From: Vescimonas cirricatena
Lineage (GTDB): Bacteria > Bacillota > Clostridia > Oscillospirales > Oscillospiraceae
Assembly: GCF_020687045.1 (NCBI RefSeq)
Contig: NZ_JAJEPW010000011.1
Coordinates: forward strand, 1 to 64,000
Direction: 5' to 3'
DNA length: 64,000 bases
The position numbers were made by a program, and so were the translations under genes. Position 1 is the stretch's first letter, and each line of letters starts with the position of its first letter. Of the stretch, positions 16,374 through 25,135 are shown in pieces. The notes below the pieces were generated by a model. The model saw nothing but the letters and a program-made list of their open reading frames with translations, was not told the origin of the DNA and made no database searches.

Positions 16374-16402
16374 ATTATAGCGTTTCCGTCCCCGGTTGTC
16401 AA
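16374..16402 (-). promoter_or_regulatory. promoter of tyrS
   Basis: Consensus minus-strand TTGACA (16397-16402), 17-base spacer, TATAAT (16374-16379), between the recN stop and the T-box leader. Confidence 0.85.
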
Positions 16403-16406
16403 CGGG

Positions 16407-18080
16407 TCAGGCCAAGGTTTTCTTGAATTTTTCCGCCTGGTCCAGCAGCTCCCCGGCCCCCTCCAGCATGGTGGCGGAGATGGAGGCCCCGCCGGTGAGA
16501 CGGGCCAGCTCCTGCTGCCGCCGGGCACGGTCCAGCTGCACCACCCGGGTAAAGGTACGTCCCCCCTGCTCCCCCTTTTCCACGGAGAAGTGGGTGTCGG
16601 CCATGGCGGCCAGCTGGGGCAGATGGGTCACGCACAGCACCTGCTTGGTGCGGCTGATGCGGGCCATTTTCTCGGCCACCTTCTGGGCGGCCCGGCCGGA
16701 CACGCCGGTGTCCACCTCGTCGAACACCATGGTGCCCACCTGATCCTGCTCCGACAGGACGTTCTTCATGGCCAGCATGATGCGGGCCAGCTCGCCGCCG
16801 GAGGCGATCTTGTGGATGGGGCGCAGCTCCTCGCCCACGTTGGCGGACATCAGGAACCGCACCTGGTCCATGCCGTTTTCCGCCAGGGCCTGCTCCGTAA
16901 AGCGGATGGCAAACCGAATTCTGCCCATGTCCAGCTGTCGCAGCTCTGTGAGGATCTGCTCCTCCAGCCGCTGGGCCGCCTGATGCCGGGCCTGGGACAG
17001 GCTCTCCGCCGCCTGACGGGCGGCCTTTTCCGCCTTCTTCAGCTGCTTTTCCAGATGCAGCAGGGTGTCCCCCGCGTCCTGTATGTCGTCCAGCTCCCGG
17101 CGGCAGCGGGCCTGGTACTCCAGCATCTCCTCCACCGTGGGGCCGTATTTCTTTTTCAGGCGGTACAGCTGGTCCAGCCGTCCCTCCACCCGGTCCAGCT
17201 CCTTGGGAGAGAAGTCGAAATCCTCCCGCTTGTCCCGGATGGTGTCCGCCAGGTCGTAAATCTCGCTGTAGGCGGCTTCCAGCCGGTCATACAGCTCCCC
17301 CAGCTCCGGGTCCAGACCCCGCACCGGGGCCAGGGCCCCCTGGGCCTGGCGCACCAGGTTGGCGGCACCGTCGCTGCCGTCGTCGCCGTTGAGGCAGAAA
17401 TCCGCCCCGGACACGGCGGAGATGAACTTCTCCGCGTTGTGCAGCAGGGTCCGGCGGCTTTGCAGCTCCTCCTCCTCGCCGGGGCGCAGCTTGGCCCGCT
17501 CCAGCTCCTGGAGCTGATAGGTCAGGGTATCCACCCGCCGGGCCTTCTCCGCCTCGTCCATTTCCAGGGCCTGCATCTGCCGCCGCAAGGCGGCCATGGC
17601 CTGGTATTTTTCGCGATACTCCGCCAACAGCTGCTCCGTCCGGCCAAAGCTGTCCAGATACAGCAGGTGCTGCTCCTCGTCCAGCAGCTGCTGGCCGTCG
17701 TGCTGACCGTGGATATTCAGCAGGCGGCTGCCCAGGGTGCGAAGCTGGGTAACGGTGACGGGGCGTCCGTTGACCCGGCAGACGTTCTTGCCGTCGCCGT
17801 GGATCTCCCGCTGCAAAAGCAGCTCCCCCTCCCAGGCAATGCCCAGGTCCTCCCCCAGCCGGGGCGGAATGTCCGTGAAGCACGCGCTGACAAAGGCCAT
17901 ATTGGCCCCGGTACGGATCAGGTCCCGGGAGGTCCGCTGGCCCAGCACGGCGCTGATGGAGTCGATGACGATGGACTTACCGGCGCCGGTCTCGCCGGTC
18001 AGGGCGTTGAAGCCGGGCCGGAACTCGATGTCCGCACACTCGATGATGGCGATATTCTCAATGTGGAGCAATTGCAGCAT
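16407..18080 (-). CDS. recN: DNA repair protein RecN
   Basis: RecN (557 residues) is an SMC-like ATPase of double-strand break repair. Walker A is LTGETGAGKS (about residue 30). Two long coiled-coil arms span roughly residues 150-380 (QMQALEMDEAEKARRVDTL, LEKQLKKAEKAARQAAESL). The C-terminal half has the signature SGGELARIMLAM and Walker B MVFDEVDTGVSG. It is the last gene of the dxs-tlyA-nadK-argR-recN cluster, 36 bases after argR. Confidence 0.95.
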   Translation of the reverse strand: MLQLLHIENIAIIECADIEFRPGFNALTGETGAGKSIVIDSISAVLGQRTSRDLIRTGANMAFVSACFTDIPPRLGEDLGIAWEGELLLQREIHGDGKNVCRVNGRPVTVTQLRTLGSRLLNIHGQHDGQQLLDEEQHLLYLDSFGRTEQLLAEYREKYQAMAALRRQMQALEMDEAEKARRVDTLTYQLQELERAKLRPGEEEELQSRRTLLHNAEKFISAVSGADFCLNGDDGSDGAANLVRQAQGALAPVRGLDPELGELYDRLEAAYSEIYDLADTIRDKREDFDFSPKELDRVEGRLDQLYRLKKKYGPTVEEMLEYQARCRRELDDIQDAGDTLLHLEKQLKKAEKAARQAAESLSQARHQAAQRLEEQILTELRQLDMGRIRFAIRFTEQALAENGMDQVRFLMSANVGEELRPIHKIASGGELARIMLAMKNVLSEQDQVGTMVFDEVDTGVSGRAAQKVAEKMARISRTKQVLCVTHLPQLAAMADTHFSVEKGEQGGRTFTRVVQLDRARRQQELARLTGGASISATMLEGAGELLDQAEKFKKTLA

Positions 18081-18116
18081 CTGCGTATCCCTCCGATGTC
18101 TGCGCCATGTCCCGCG

Positions 18117-18569
18117 TCAGCGCAGCATTTCCTTGATCTCTTCCGTGAAGTCCAGGGCGCTCTCCGTGTCCCGCATGATCAGCAGGGCCGTGTCATCGCC
18201 GGCCAGGGACCCCACCAGATACGGCACGTCCATGCCGTCCACGGCGGAACCGGCGGCGTTGGCCAGGCCCGGCAGGGTCTTGATGACCACGATATTCTGG
18301 GCGTTGTCCACCGTCAGGACGCTCTCCCGGAAGATGGTGCGCAGCTTGTCGGCAAAGTTCAGCTTGGTGCGGTGGGCGGAAACGGCGTAGCGGTACCGGC
18401 CCTGCCCGGCGGGCTCCTTGATCAGGTGCAGTTCCTTGATGTCCCGGGAAATAGTGGCCTGGGTGCTCTTGATCCCCTTGGCCTGGAGCCGCTCCAGCAG
18501 CTGCTCCTGGGTCTCGATGATCTCCTCGCTGATGATCTGGAGGAGCTGGTTCTGGCGGTCGTTTTTCAT
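18117..18569 (-). CDS. argR: arginine repressor
   Basis: ArgR/AhrC (150 residues) represses arginine biosynthesis when bound to arginine. The N-terminal winged helix includes QATISRDIKELHLIKEP (here TQATISRDIKELHLIKE, about residue 37). The C-terminal hexamer domain has the arginine-binding GSLAGDDTALLIMRD segment. It overlaps the end of nadK by four bases (ATGA-type), which couples their translation. No arg genes are nearby. Confidence 0.93.
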   Translation of the reverse strand: MKNDRQNQLLQIISEEIIETQEQLLERLQAKGIKSTQATISRDIKELHLIKEPAGQGRYRYAVSAHRTKLNFADKLRTIFRESVLTVDNAQNIVVIKTLPGLANAAGSAVDGMDVPYLVGSLAGDDTALLIMRDTESALDFTEEIKEMLR

Positions 18570-19453
18570 TTTTTAGAAGCCTCCGTTCCCATTTTTTTGT
18601 CCAGTATTTCGCAAAAGCTCTTTTTGGAGAGCCGCACCAGCCTGGTGGTATATTTTGAGGTGCTTACCCGCACCTGGTCTCCGTTTTTCAGGGAAAACGC
18701 CTTGCCGCCGTCCACGGAAAGATAGACGAATTTCCGGTTGGCGTCCGCCGCCTCCACGGTGATTATATGCTCCGGCGAAAGCACATAGGAGGACGAGCGG
18801 GTGGAATGGGGGCAGATGGGCGTCAGCAGCAGGTTCTTTGCGGTGGGCTCCACGATAGGCCCTCCGGCGGCCATGGAATAGCCGGTGGAGCCGGTGGGGG
18901 TGGAGACGATGATGCCGTCGCCGCCTACCTTGGTCAGGCGGCCCTCCTCCGTGAAGATATCCAGCCGCACCACCCGGGCGATGGAGCCCTTGGACACCAC
19001 TGCGTCGTTCAGGGCGATGTTGTTATATACCTGCCGCCCCTCCCGCAGCACCGACACGTCCAGCATCATCCGGGATTCCACGGTGAAGCGGCCCTGGGCC
19101 AGGTCCCGCAGCCGGTCCAGCTCGTTGACCTCCAGCTCCGACATGAAGCCAAGGCTCCCCAGGTTCACCCCCAGCACCGGCACGCTGTGCAGTGCCACGG
19201 TACGGGCCAGGTGCAGGATGGTGCCATCGCCGCCGAAGGCGATCAGCAGGTCCGCCTGGCGGATCTCCTGCTGTAAGGGGCGCATGGACAGGCCCAGCTC
19301 CTCGCCGTACCCCTCCCGCTGGAAGGGCAGGCAAACGGAGGTCTGCATCCCCAGGCTTTCCAGCATATCCCGGGATTGTCTACACACTTTCAGTTCACTG
19401 TCCCGGTACGGATTGGGACAAAGTATCACGCGTTTTGGTTTCATGCCGCTCAC
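18566..19453 (-). CDS. nadK: NAD kinase
   Basis: NadK (295 residues) phosphorylates NAD to NADP. The diacylglycerol-kinase-like motif is LLIAFGGDGTILHLAR (about residue 70) and the second conserved loop is VSTPTGSTGYSMAAGGP (about residue 183). It lies between tlyA and argR with almost no spacing. Confidence 0.94.
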   Translation of the reverse strand: MSGMKPKRVILCPNPYRDSELKVCRQSRDMLESLGMQTSVCLPFQREGYGEELGLSMRPLQQEIRQADLLIAFGGDGTILHLARTVALHSVPVLGVNLGSLGFMSELEVNELDRLRDLAQGRFTVESRMMLDVSVLREGRQVYNNIALNDAVVSKGSIARVVRLDIFTEEGRLTKVGGDGIIVSTPTGSTGYSMAAGGPIVEPTAKNLLLTPICPHSTRSSSYVLSPEHIITVEAADANRKFVYLSVDGGKAFSLKNGDQVRVSTSKYTTRLVRLSKKSFCEILDKKMGTEASKK

Positions 19454-19454
19454 C

Positions 19455-20258
19455 TCAGTCCTTCAATTGGCTGTGGGACGCCTCCACGATCTCCGGCAGA
19501 GAGAAGTCGCCGGGGGTTCCCTGCCCGTGACGAAGATAGCCCAGATATTCGATATTCCCCTCCGGTCCCCGGATGGGGGAATAAGTAATTCCAAGCACTG
19601 TAAAGTGGTTTTCCTTCGCATGGCGCAGAAACGCCTCCAGCACCTCCAGGTGCACGGCCGGGTCCCGGACCACGCCCTTTTTGCCCACCTTTTCCCGGCC
19701 CGCCTCAAACTGAGGCTTCACCAGGCAGACGGCCTCCCCCTCCGGGGACAGCAGCCCGTCCAGGGCCGGAAGAATCAGGCCTAGCGAGATAAAGGACACG
19801 TCCACGGAGGCAAAGTCCAGCTCCTGGGGGATCTGCTCATGGGTGAGATACCGGGCGTTGGTGCGCTCCATGCACACCACCCGGGGGTCCCCCCGGAGCT
19901 TCCAGTCCAGCTGGCCATAGCCCACGTCTACGGCGTAGACCTTCTGGGCGCCGTTTTGCAGCATACAGTCGGTGAAGCCCCCGGTGGAGGCCCCGATATC
20001 GGCGCAGACCTTGCCGGTAAGGGTCAGCGGAAAGGTCTTCATGGCCTTTTCCAGCTTCAGGCCGCCCCGGCTGACGTAGGGCAGGGCGTGTCCCCGCACC
20101 TCGATCTGCGCGGTGTTGGGCACCGCCGTGCCGGGCTTGTCCACCCGCTGACCGTCCACAAACACGCTGCCGGTCATGATGACGGCCTGGGCCTTCTGGC
20201 GGCTTTCCATATGCCCCTGCTCCACCAGCAGCACGTCCAGTCTTGTTTTATTGCTCAT
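19455..20258 (-). CDS. tlyA: TlyA family rRNA methyltransferase/putative hemolysin
   Basis: 267 residues. The N-terminal S4 RNA-binding domain (TRLDVLLVEQGHMESRQKAQ) is followed by an FtsJ-like SAM-dependent methyltransferase domain (SAM motif CADIGASTGGFTDCML, then AVDVGYGQL and ASVDVSFISL). Relatives 2'-O-methylate 16S and 23S rRNA. The ATG at 20258 was chosen because MSNKTRLDVLL is the family start. It overlaps the dxs end by 11 bases. Confidence 0.92.
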   Translation of the reverse strand: MSNKTRLDVLLVEQGHMESRQKAQAVIMTGSVFVDGQRVDKPGTAVPNTAQIEVRGHALPYVSRGGLKLEKAMKTFPLTLTGKVCADIGASTGGFTDCMLQNGAQKVYAVDVGYGQLDWKLRGDPRVVCMERTNARYLTHEQIPQELDFASVDVSFISLGLILPALDGLLSPEGEAVCLVKPQFEAGREKVGKKGVVRDPAVHLEVLEAFLRHAKENHFTVLGITYSPIRGPEGNIEYLGYLRHGQGTPGDFSLPEIVEASHSQLKD

Positions 20259-22104
20259 GCAGCATCTCCTCCACACTGTCCGCAACACTCCGGGCGTCCA
20301 GACCGAAGGCTTTGTATAACTGGTCCACCGTACCCTGGGGGGCAAACCGGCCGCCCAGATTTTTCAGCGTCAGACAGCGGGGCTCCATCCGCTCCTGGGC
20401 CAGGATAGCGGCTATGCGCTGACCCACGCAGCCGGTGGCCATGCAGTCCTCCAGCACCAGCAGGCGCTCCGTGCCGGAGAGGGCCTCCTTCACCGCGCCG
20501 CTGTCCAGAGGACAGATCTGGTTCAGCTTCAGCACCCGGACCCGGATCCCCTTCTGGGCCAGAAGGTCCGCCGCGTCCAGGGCCTGGTTCACCAGAATGC
20601 CGTAGGTCAGGATCGCGGCGTCCTCGCCCTCCCGCAGGCAGGCAAAGGCTCCGTCGCCGCCGTCCTCCCGGTAGCGGCCCTGGCCGCCCCGAGGATACCG
20701 CACCGCCACGGGGCCGTCGATCTCCTCCACCGCCCGGTGCAGCATCCGCCGCAGCTCAGCAAAGCTGGCGGGACACAGCACCGTCATCCCCGGCACCTGG
20801 GACAGGTACATGGGGTCGAAGCAGCCGTGGTGGGTCTCGCCGTCGGCTCCTACCAGTCCTGCCCGGTCCACCCCCAGCACCACATGGAGATGATTCAGCG
20901 CCACATCGTGCAGCAGCATGTCATAACCCCGCTGCAAGAAGCTGGAATACACTGCAAACACCGGCACCATGCCCTGCTGGGCCATACCGGCGCACATGGC
21001 CACCCCGTGGCCCTCGGCAATGCCCACATCGAAAAAGCGCTTGGGCAGGGCGTGGGCAAACTCCGTCAGCCCCGTGCCGTCCACCATGGCGGCGGTAACG
21101 GCGCAGATCCGGTCGTCCTTTTGGGCCAGGTCCAGCAGCTCATGGCCGAACACGGTGGAAAAGCTCTCCCCCGACGATTTCAGGGGCTTTCCGGTCTCCA
21201 CATCGAAGGGGCCCACGCCGTGGTATTTCCCCGGCTCCTGCTGGGCGTAGGGGTATCCCTTTCCCTTGACGGTATGCACATGCAGCAGCACCGGCCGGCG
21301 CATATCCCGGGCCAGCACCAGCATCTGGGTCAGGGTCTCCACATCGTGGCCGTCCACGGGACCCATATAGGTAAAGCCCATGTTTTCAAACACCGTACTG
21401 CCGGGCAGCAGGGATTTTTTCAGGGCCGTTTTCACATCGTGGCTCATGGCGTACACCCGCTTGCCGGTCTGGCTGCCGGTGAGCATCTGGCGATAGCGCC
21501 GCTTGAACTCGTAATACTCCGGCGTGCTGCGCAGCCGGGACAGGTGCCGGGACAGGCCGCCCACGTTGGGGTCAATGGACATGCCATTGTCGTTGAGGAT
21601 CACGATCAGCGGCTCGCCGCTGGCTCCGGCGTCGTTGAGCCCCTCGAAGCTCAGACCGCCGCCCATGGCGCCGTCGCCGATCAGGGCCAGCACATGATAG
21701 TCCTTCCCCTGCAGGGTCCTGGCCCGGGCCATGCCCAGGGCCACCGACACGGAGTTGGAGGCATGACCGGCGATAAATGCGTCGTGGACGCTCTCCCAGG
21801 GCTTGGGGAAGCCGGACAGGCCCCCGAACTGCCGCAGGGTATCGAACAGCTCCCGCCGCCCGGTCAGGGCCTTGTGGACATAGCACTGGTGGCCCACGTC
21901 GAACACCAGCCGGTCCACGGAGGTGTCGAACACCCGGTGGATGGCCACGGTAAGCTCCACCACCCCCAGATTGGAGGCCAGGTGGCCGCCGGTCCGGGAT
22001 ACCTCCCGCACCAGGAAATCCCGCAGCTCCGCACAGAGCTGCCGGGCCTGATTTTCATTGAGCCCCTTCACATCGGCGGGGCTGTCCATATGGTCTAAAA
22101 TCAA
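20248..22104 (-). CDS. dxs: 1-deoxy-D-xylulose-5-phosphate synthase
   Basis: Dxs (618 residues) joins pyruvate and glyceraldehyde-3-phosphate, the first step of the MEP isoprenoid pathway. Thiamine-diphosphate motif GDGAMGGGLSFEGLNDAG is at about residue 146. The substrate histidine is in SNLGVVELTVAIH, and the second domain contains GVDRAGLVGADGETHHG. The start appears to be TTG at 22104, with TGGAG 8 bases upstream; the ATG 15 bases further in lacks such a site. It follows the OapA-like gene by 15 bases. Confidence 0.95.
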   Translation of the reverse strand: MILDHMDSPADVKGLNENQARQLCAELRDFLVREVSRTGGHLASNLGVVELTVAIHRVFDTSVDRLVFDVGHQCYVHKALTGRRELFDTLRQFGGLSGFPKPWESVHDAFIAGHASNSVSVALGMARARTLQGKDYHVLALIGDGAMGGGLSFEGLNDAGASGEPLIVILNDNGMSIDPNVGGLSRHLSRLRSTPEYYEFKRRYRQMLTGSQTGKRVYAMSHDVKTALKKSLLPGSTVFENMGFTYMGPVDGHDVETLTQMLVLARDMRRPVLLHVHTVKGKGYPYAQQEPGKYHGVGPFDVETGKPLKSSGESFSTVFGHELLDLAQKDDRICAVTAAMVDGTGLTEFAHALPKRFFDVGIAEGHGVAMCAGMAQQGMVPVFAVYSSFLQRGYDMLLHDVALNHLHVVLGVDRAGLVGADGETHHGCFDPMYLSQVPGMTVLCPASFAELRRMLHRAVEEIDGPVAVRYPRGGQGRYREDGGDGAFACLREGEDAAILTYGILVNQALDAADLLAQKGIRVRVLKLNQICPLDSGAVKEALSGTERLLVLEDCMATGCVGQRIAAILAQERMEPRCLTLKNLGGRFAPQGTVDQLYKAFGLDARSVADSVEEMLHEQ

Positions 22105-22119
22105 CGATATCGCTCCATT

Positions 22120-22686
22120 TCAGCGTGAGAGATGCAGGGCGTGCATGATCCGGGCCACCCGGTATACCACGCTGGTGCACTGGTTGATGGCCACGGTTTT
22201 GCCCAGGGCCTTGCCGCCGATGGTAATGCCGGAGATCAGCGCCGTGGCCCCGATGGAGATCAGCACCGAGGTGGTGCTCAGGTCCCTTTGCAGGTGGGTG
22301 ACGATCACCGCCGCGGTGGAACCGCTGACGATGCCGCAGATGTCGCCCACCACGTCGTTGCACACGGAGGACACCTGGTTGGCATTCTGCAGCAGGCGGA
22401 TGGCCGCCTTGGCGCCCTTTTCCTTGTGGGCGGCCATGGAGTGGAAGGGCTTGGGGTCCGCCGCTGTAACGGCCACGCCGATCATGTCGAACACGATGCC
22501 CAGGCCGATGAACACGGCCAGCACCAGCGCCGCCACAACGTATCCCGTGCCCTCCAGGGCGGTGGTGGAGAAAAAGCTCAGCAGCGCCGACAGCACCACC
22601 GCCAGCACAAACACCCGCAGGGCCCAGCCCCGGCCGCTTTTCTTTTTCCCGCCGTTTTTGTCCTTGCTCCTGTCGCGATCGCTCAA
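22120..22686 (-). CDS. oapA: OLE RNA-associated membrane protein OapA-like
   Basis: About 188 residues with an N-terminal charged segment, two close helices (about residues 20-45 and 50-80) and a C-terminal hydrophobic pair (about 120-170). Conserved-looking motifs are FDMIGVAVTAADPKPFHSMA and NDVVGDICGIVSGS. In Bacillus halodurans and other Firmicutes a membrane protein of this type (OapA) lies directly downstream of the OLE RNA gene and next to dxs; the RNA binds it at the membrane. The same order is seen here. A TTG at 22686 with AGGGA upstream is the likely start, because the frame further upstream runs into the RNA. The assignment rests on topology, motif pattern and position. Confidence 0.78.
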   Translation of the reverse strand: MSDRDRSKDKNGGKKKSGRGWALRVFVLAVVLSALLSFFSTTALEGTGYVVAALVLAVFIGLGIVFDMIGVAVTAADPKPFHSMAAHKEKGAKAAIRLLQNANQVSSVCNDVVGDICGIVSGSTAAVIVTHLQRDLSTTSVLISIGATALISGITIGGKALGKTVAINQCTSVVYRVARIMHALHLSR

Positions 22687-22717
22687 GAGTAGATCCCTCG
22701 CTTTGTTGTTATAGTAC

Positions 22718-23368
22718 ACTGAACAGGGCAACGCCGAAGGTTAATCTTACGGCTTAGGTGCGGGTTGGATTTCCCCGCAGCGCGCCTTCCGTCGCCGGTC
22801 AGGTGGTTTCCCGTTAGGCGCTGCGCCATGGTGTTGCCGGCCATGGGACCCGATTGCCACTTAGTCCGCACTGCAATCCCTCCGGCGTCCCGTGAGGACA
22901 GCCTAGGTGATTTCCACAGCGGTCAGACCGTCTCTTAGCCTCTTTTGCAGCCAGGGTTTCAAGGGAATCAACACAGTCTCCCTGGCCGGGGAGACCGGTG
23001 CTTCCACTTCCCTATCCACCCTGCCCACGCAAGGCAGGCTACTCTGCACACAGCGTTACGGCGGTAAAGCCGGGTAGCACCGCATTGCAGGTTCATCATC
23101 TGCCTCGTACACAGGTCGCTTGACCACAGGGGGAGTACGCCTGTGCACAACAGCAGGTCTCCACGGTAGCAGGGTCGGGTCCTCCATGCCATTGGAGGGC
23201 GCCCTACCATCGCAGACGCGGGGGCTCCCGCGTCTCCCCCCAGCACCCACCCCAAACTGGGCGTAAGCAGCAGGCACCAGGGACTTCACAGTTGTGCCCT
23301 TTAAAGGATTTTTAGGCCCTTCTTACAAGACGGCAGATCCGACTAGGATACTGCGCCGCTGTTCAGTA
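22718..23368 (-). ncRNA. ole: OLE RNA (ornate, large, extremophilic), ~650 nt
   Basis: A long GC-rich stretch with no credible protein and many hairpins. The outer ends pair perfectly: ACTGAACAG at the 5' end (minus strand, 23359-23367) with CTGTTCAGT at the 3' end (22718-22726). Among the inner stems are AGACGCGGG/CCCGCGTCT (23214-23235) and a long arm around 23160-23210. A promoter ends just before the 5' stem. About 650 nt, directly upstream of an OapA-like gene and dxs, matches the known length and context of OLE RNA. RNase P RNA, tmRNA and group II intron hallmarks were not found. Confidence 0.85.
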
Positions 23369-23375
23369 ATTAAGT

Positions 23376-23404
23376 ATATTAGCACACTTTTTCCAAATAT
23401 TCAA
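23376..23404 (-). promoter_or_regulatory. promoter of the OLE RNA-oapA-dxs transcript
   Basis: Minus-strand TTGAAT (23399-23404), 17-base spacer, TAATAT (23376-23381). The predicted start near 23369 coincides with the closing stem of the RNA. Confidence 0.75.
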
Positions 23405-23436
23405 GCATTTTATGCAATATATTCCGTATAAAATGC

Positions 23437-23466
23437 GGCAGGGACCGCCGCAAAACGGTCCCTGCC
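23437..23466 (-). terminator. terminator of spoIVA
   Basis: 11-bp stem (23437-23447 with 23456-23466) right after the spoIVA stop, followed on the minus strand by GCATTTTATA. Confidence 0.65.
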
Positions 23467-23474
23467 GGGAAAAA

Positions 23475-24956
23475 TCACAGAATGATGCAGATCAGGCCGC
23501 CGCTGCCGTCGTTGATGATGCGCTCCAGGGCCTCCCGCAGCTTCTTCTGGGAGTCCTGCGGCATCCGCCGGAGCTTTGCCTGCAGGTCGTCTCCCACGAT
23601 CTCGTGGAAGCTGCGGCCAAAGATGTTGGACTGCCAGAGCTTGCCGGTGTCTCCCTCGAACTCCTGGAGCAGGTAATTCACCATGTCCTCGGACTGCTTT
23701 TCATTGCCCACAATGGGCGAGACCGTGGTGGCGATGTCCGCCCGGATCATGTGGATGGAGGGGGCGCTGGCCTTCATGCGGACGCTGTATCGCCCGCCCT
23801 GGCGGACGATCTCCGGGTCCTCCAGGTTCAGCTCCTCCACGCTGGGCATCACAATGCCGTAGCCCGTGTCCAGCGCCGCCTGCATGGCGGGAGCCAGGCG
23901 GTCATACTCCTTCCGGATGGCGGCCAGGCTGGTCAGAAGCTGCATCAGGTCGCCGTCGTCCGTCACGGACAGGCCCGACTGGCGGCTCAGGGTGTCGTAA
24001 AACAGGCTCCGGGGCAGGTCCAGGTCCGCCTCGGCAATGCCGATCCCCAGGTTCAGGCTGCGGATGGAGGCGGCGGAGATATCCCCCTCCCCCTGCAGGG
24101 CGGACAGGCAGTCCCGCAGCTGCCGCACATGGGCCAGGTCCGCCGCCTCCCGGCGCACCGCCTGGTATACGCCGGTTTTGATGGGGTGGTCCGGCGGCAG
24201 AGCCTCCACCCAGGCCGGCAGGAACAGGTCCAGCTCCCGCAGGGGAAATTCATACAGCAGCCCCTGCAGCAGCTCCGTGATCTCCTGCTCCCCCAGCTCC
24301 AGGCAGTTCACCGGCAGGCAGCGGACGTCATACCGCCGCTCGATGTCCGCTGCCATGGACTGGGCCCGGGAGCCCTGGGGCTGGGCGGAGTTCAGCAGCA
24401 CCACAAAGGGCTTGCCAAGCTCCTGCAGCTCCCGGATTACCCGCTCCTCGGCCTCCAGATAGTCCTCCCGGGGGATCTCCGTGACGCTGCCGTCGGTGGT
24501 GACCACGATGCCCACGGTGGAGTGGTCGCAGATGACCTTCCGGGTGCCCAGCTCCGCCGCCTCGGTCATGGGGATCTCGTGGTCGTACCAGGGGGTCATC
24601 ACCATCCGGGGAGACAGGTCCTCATACTGGCCCACGGCGCCGGGCACCATATACCCCACGCAGTCGATGAGCCTTACGGAGAACGTGACCCCCTCCTCCA
24701 TGCGAACCTCCACCGCCTCCTCCGGCACGAACTTGGGTTCGGCGGTCATGATGGTGCGGCCGGAGCCGCTCTGGGGCAGCTCATCCCGGGCCCGGTCCCG
24801 GCGGTAGCCGTCCTGGATATTGGGCAGCACCTGGGTCTCCATAAAGCGCTTGATAAAGGTGGATTTTCCGGTGCGCACCGGCCCCACCACGCCGATGTAA
24901 ATGCTGCTGCCGGTGCGGGCCGCCATATCCTGATAAATGGATGCGGACTGATTCAT
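23475..24956 (-). CDS. spoIVA: stage IV sporulation protein A
   Basis: SpoIVA (493 residues, matching the ~492 of Bacillus) is an ATPase that polymerises on the forespore surface as the basement layer of the spore coat. The P-loop reads GVVGPVRTGKSTFIKRFME (about residue 24). Other conserved blocks are VRLIDCVGYMVPGA, the middle domain, and a C-terminal stretch ending in GGLICIIL that is typical of membrane-anchoring in this protein. The ATG at 24956 was preferred over 24977 because AGGAGG lies 8 bases before it. A CATAGAGT at 24996-25003 could be a sigma-E -10 element. Confidence 0.95.
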   Translation of the reverse strand: MNQSASIYQDMAARTGSSIYIGVVGPVRTGKSTFIKRFMETQVLPNIQDGYRRDRARDELPQSGSGRTIMTAEPKFVPEEAVEVRMEEGVTFSVRLIDCVGYMVPGAVGQYEDLSPRMVMTPWYDHEIPMTEAAELGTRKVICDHSTVGIVVTTDGSVTEIPREDYLEAEERVIRELQELGKPFVVLLNSAQPQGSRAQSMAADIERRYDVRCLPVNCLELGEQEITELLQGLLYEFPLRELDLFLPAWVEALPPDHPIKTGVYQAVRREAADLAHVRQLRDCLSALQGEGDISAASIRSLNLGIGIAEADLDLPRSLFYDTLSRQSGLSVTDDGDLMQLLTSLAAIRKEYDRLAPAMQAALDTGYGIVMPSVEELNLEDPEIVRQGGRYSVRMKASAPSIHMIRADIATTVSPIVGNEKQSEDMVNYLLQEFEGDTGKLWQSNIFGRSFHEIVGDDLQAKLRRMPQDSQKKLREALERIINDGSGGLICIIL

Positions 24957-24995
24957 GGTCCATTCCTCCTGCTCCATAACATCTTGTCTGGTGCT

Positions 24996-25022
24996 ACTCT
25001 ATGCGTCCCCGGGCCGGGATAG
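24996..25022 (-). promoter_or_regulatory. possible sigma-E promoter of spoIVA
   Basis: CATAGAGT (minus strand, 24996-25003) fits the sigma-E -10 pattern CATANANT. A weak -35 like TCTAT lies about 15 bases upstream. spoIVA is a mother-cell gene, so this is expected, but the -35 is poor. Confidence 0.35.
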
Positions 25023-25056
25023 ACGGAAAATTTTTACAGAAAAAGCCGACAACATG

Positions 25057-25092
25057 TTGATTAATAGGCAATACCTGTGTTAAAATACAGGT
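25057..25092 (+). promoter_or_regulatory. promoter and operator of the TetR gene
   Basis: TTGATT (25057-25062), 18-base spacer, TAAAAT (25081-25086). An inverted repeat ACCTGT (25073-25078) / ACAGGT (25087-25092) spans the -10, as expected for autorepression. Confidence 0.6.
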
Positions 25093-25135
25093 CAAACAGG
25101 TTCGTTAAAAATCCAACAAAAAGGGGGATGCCCAT

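Noticed and set aside
16590..18725. 711-codon plus-strand frame over recN-argR
   Set aside because: Antisense to confident genes; no recognisable domain.
22683..23289. Small frames inside the OLE RNA region
   Set aside because: No ribosome sites or protein-like composition, and the region is densely paired.
22718..23368. RNase P RNA, tmRNA or group II intron as identity of the large RNA
   Set aside because: The P4 signature of RNase P, the tRNA-like ends of tmRNA and intron domain V were not seen, while position and length fit OLE.
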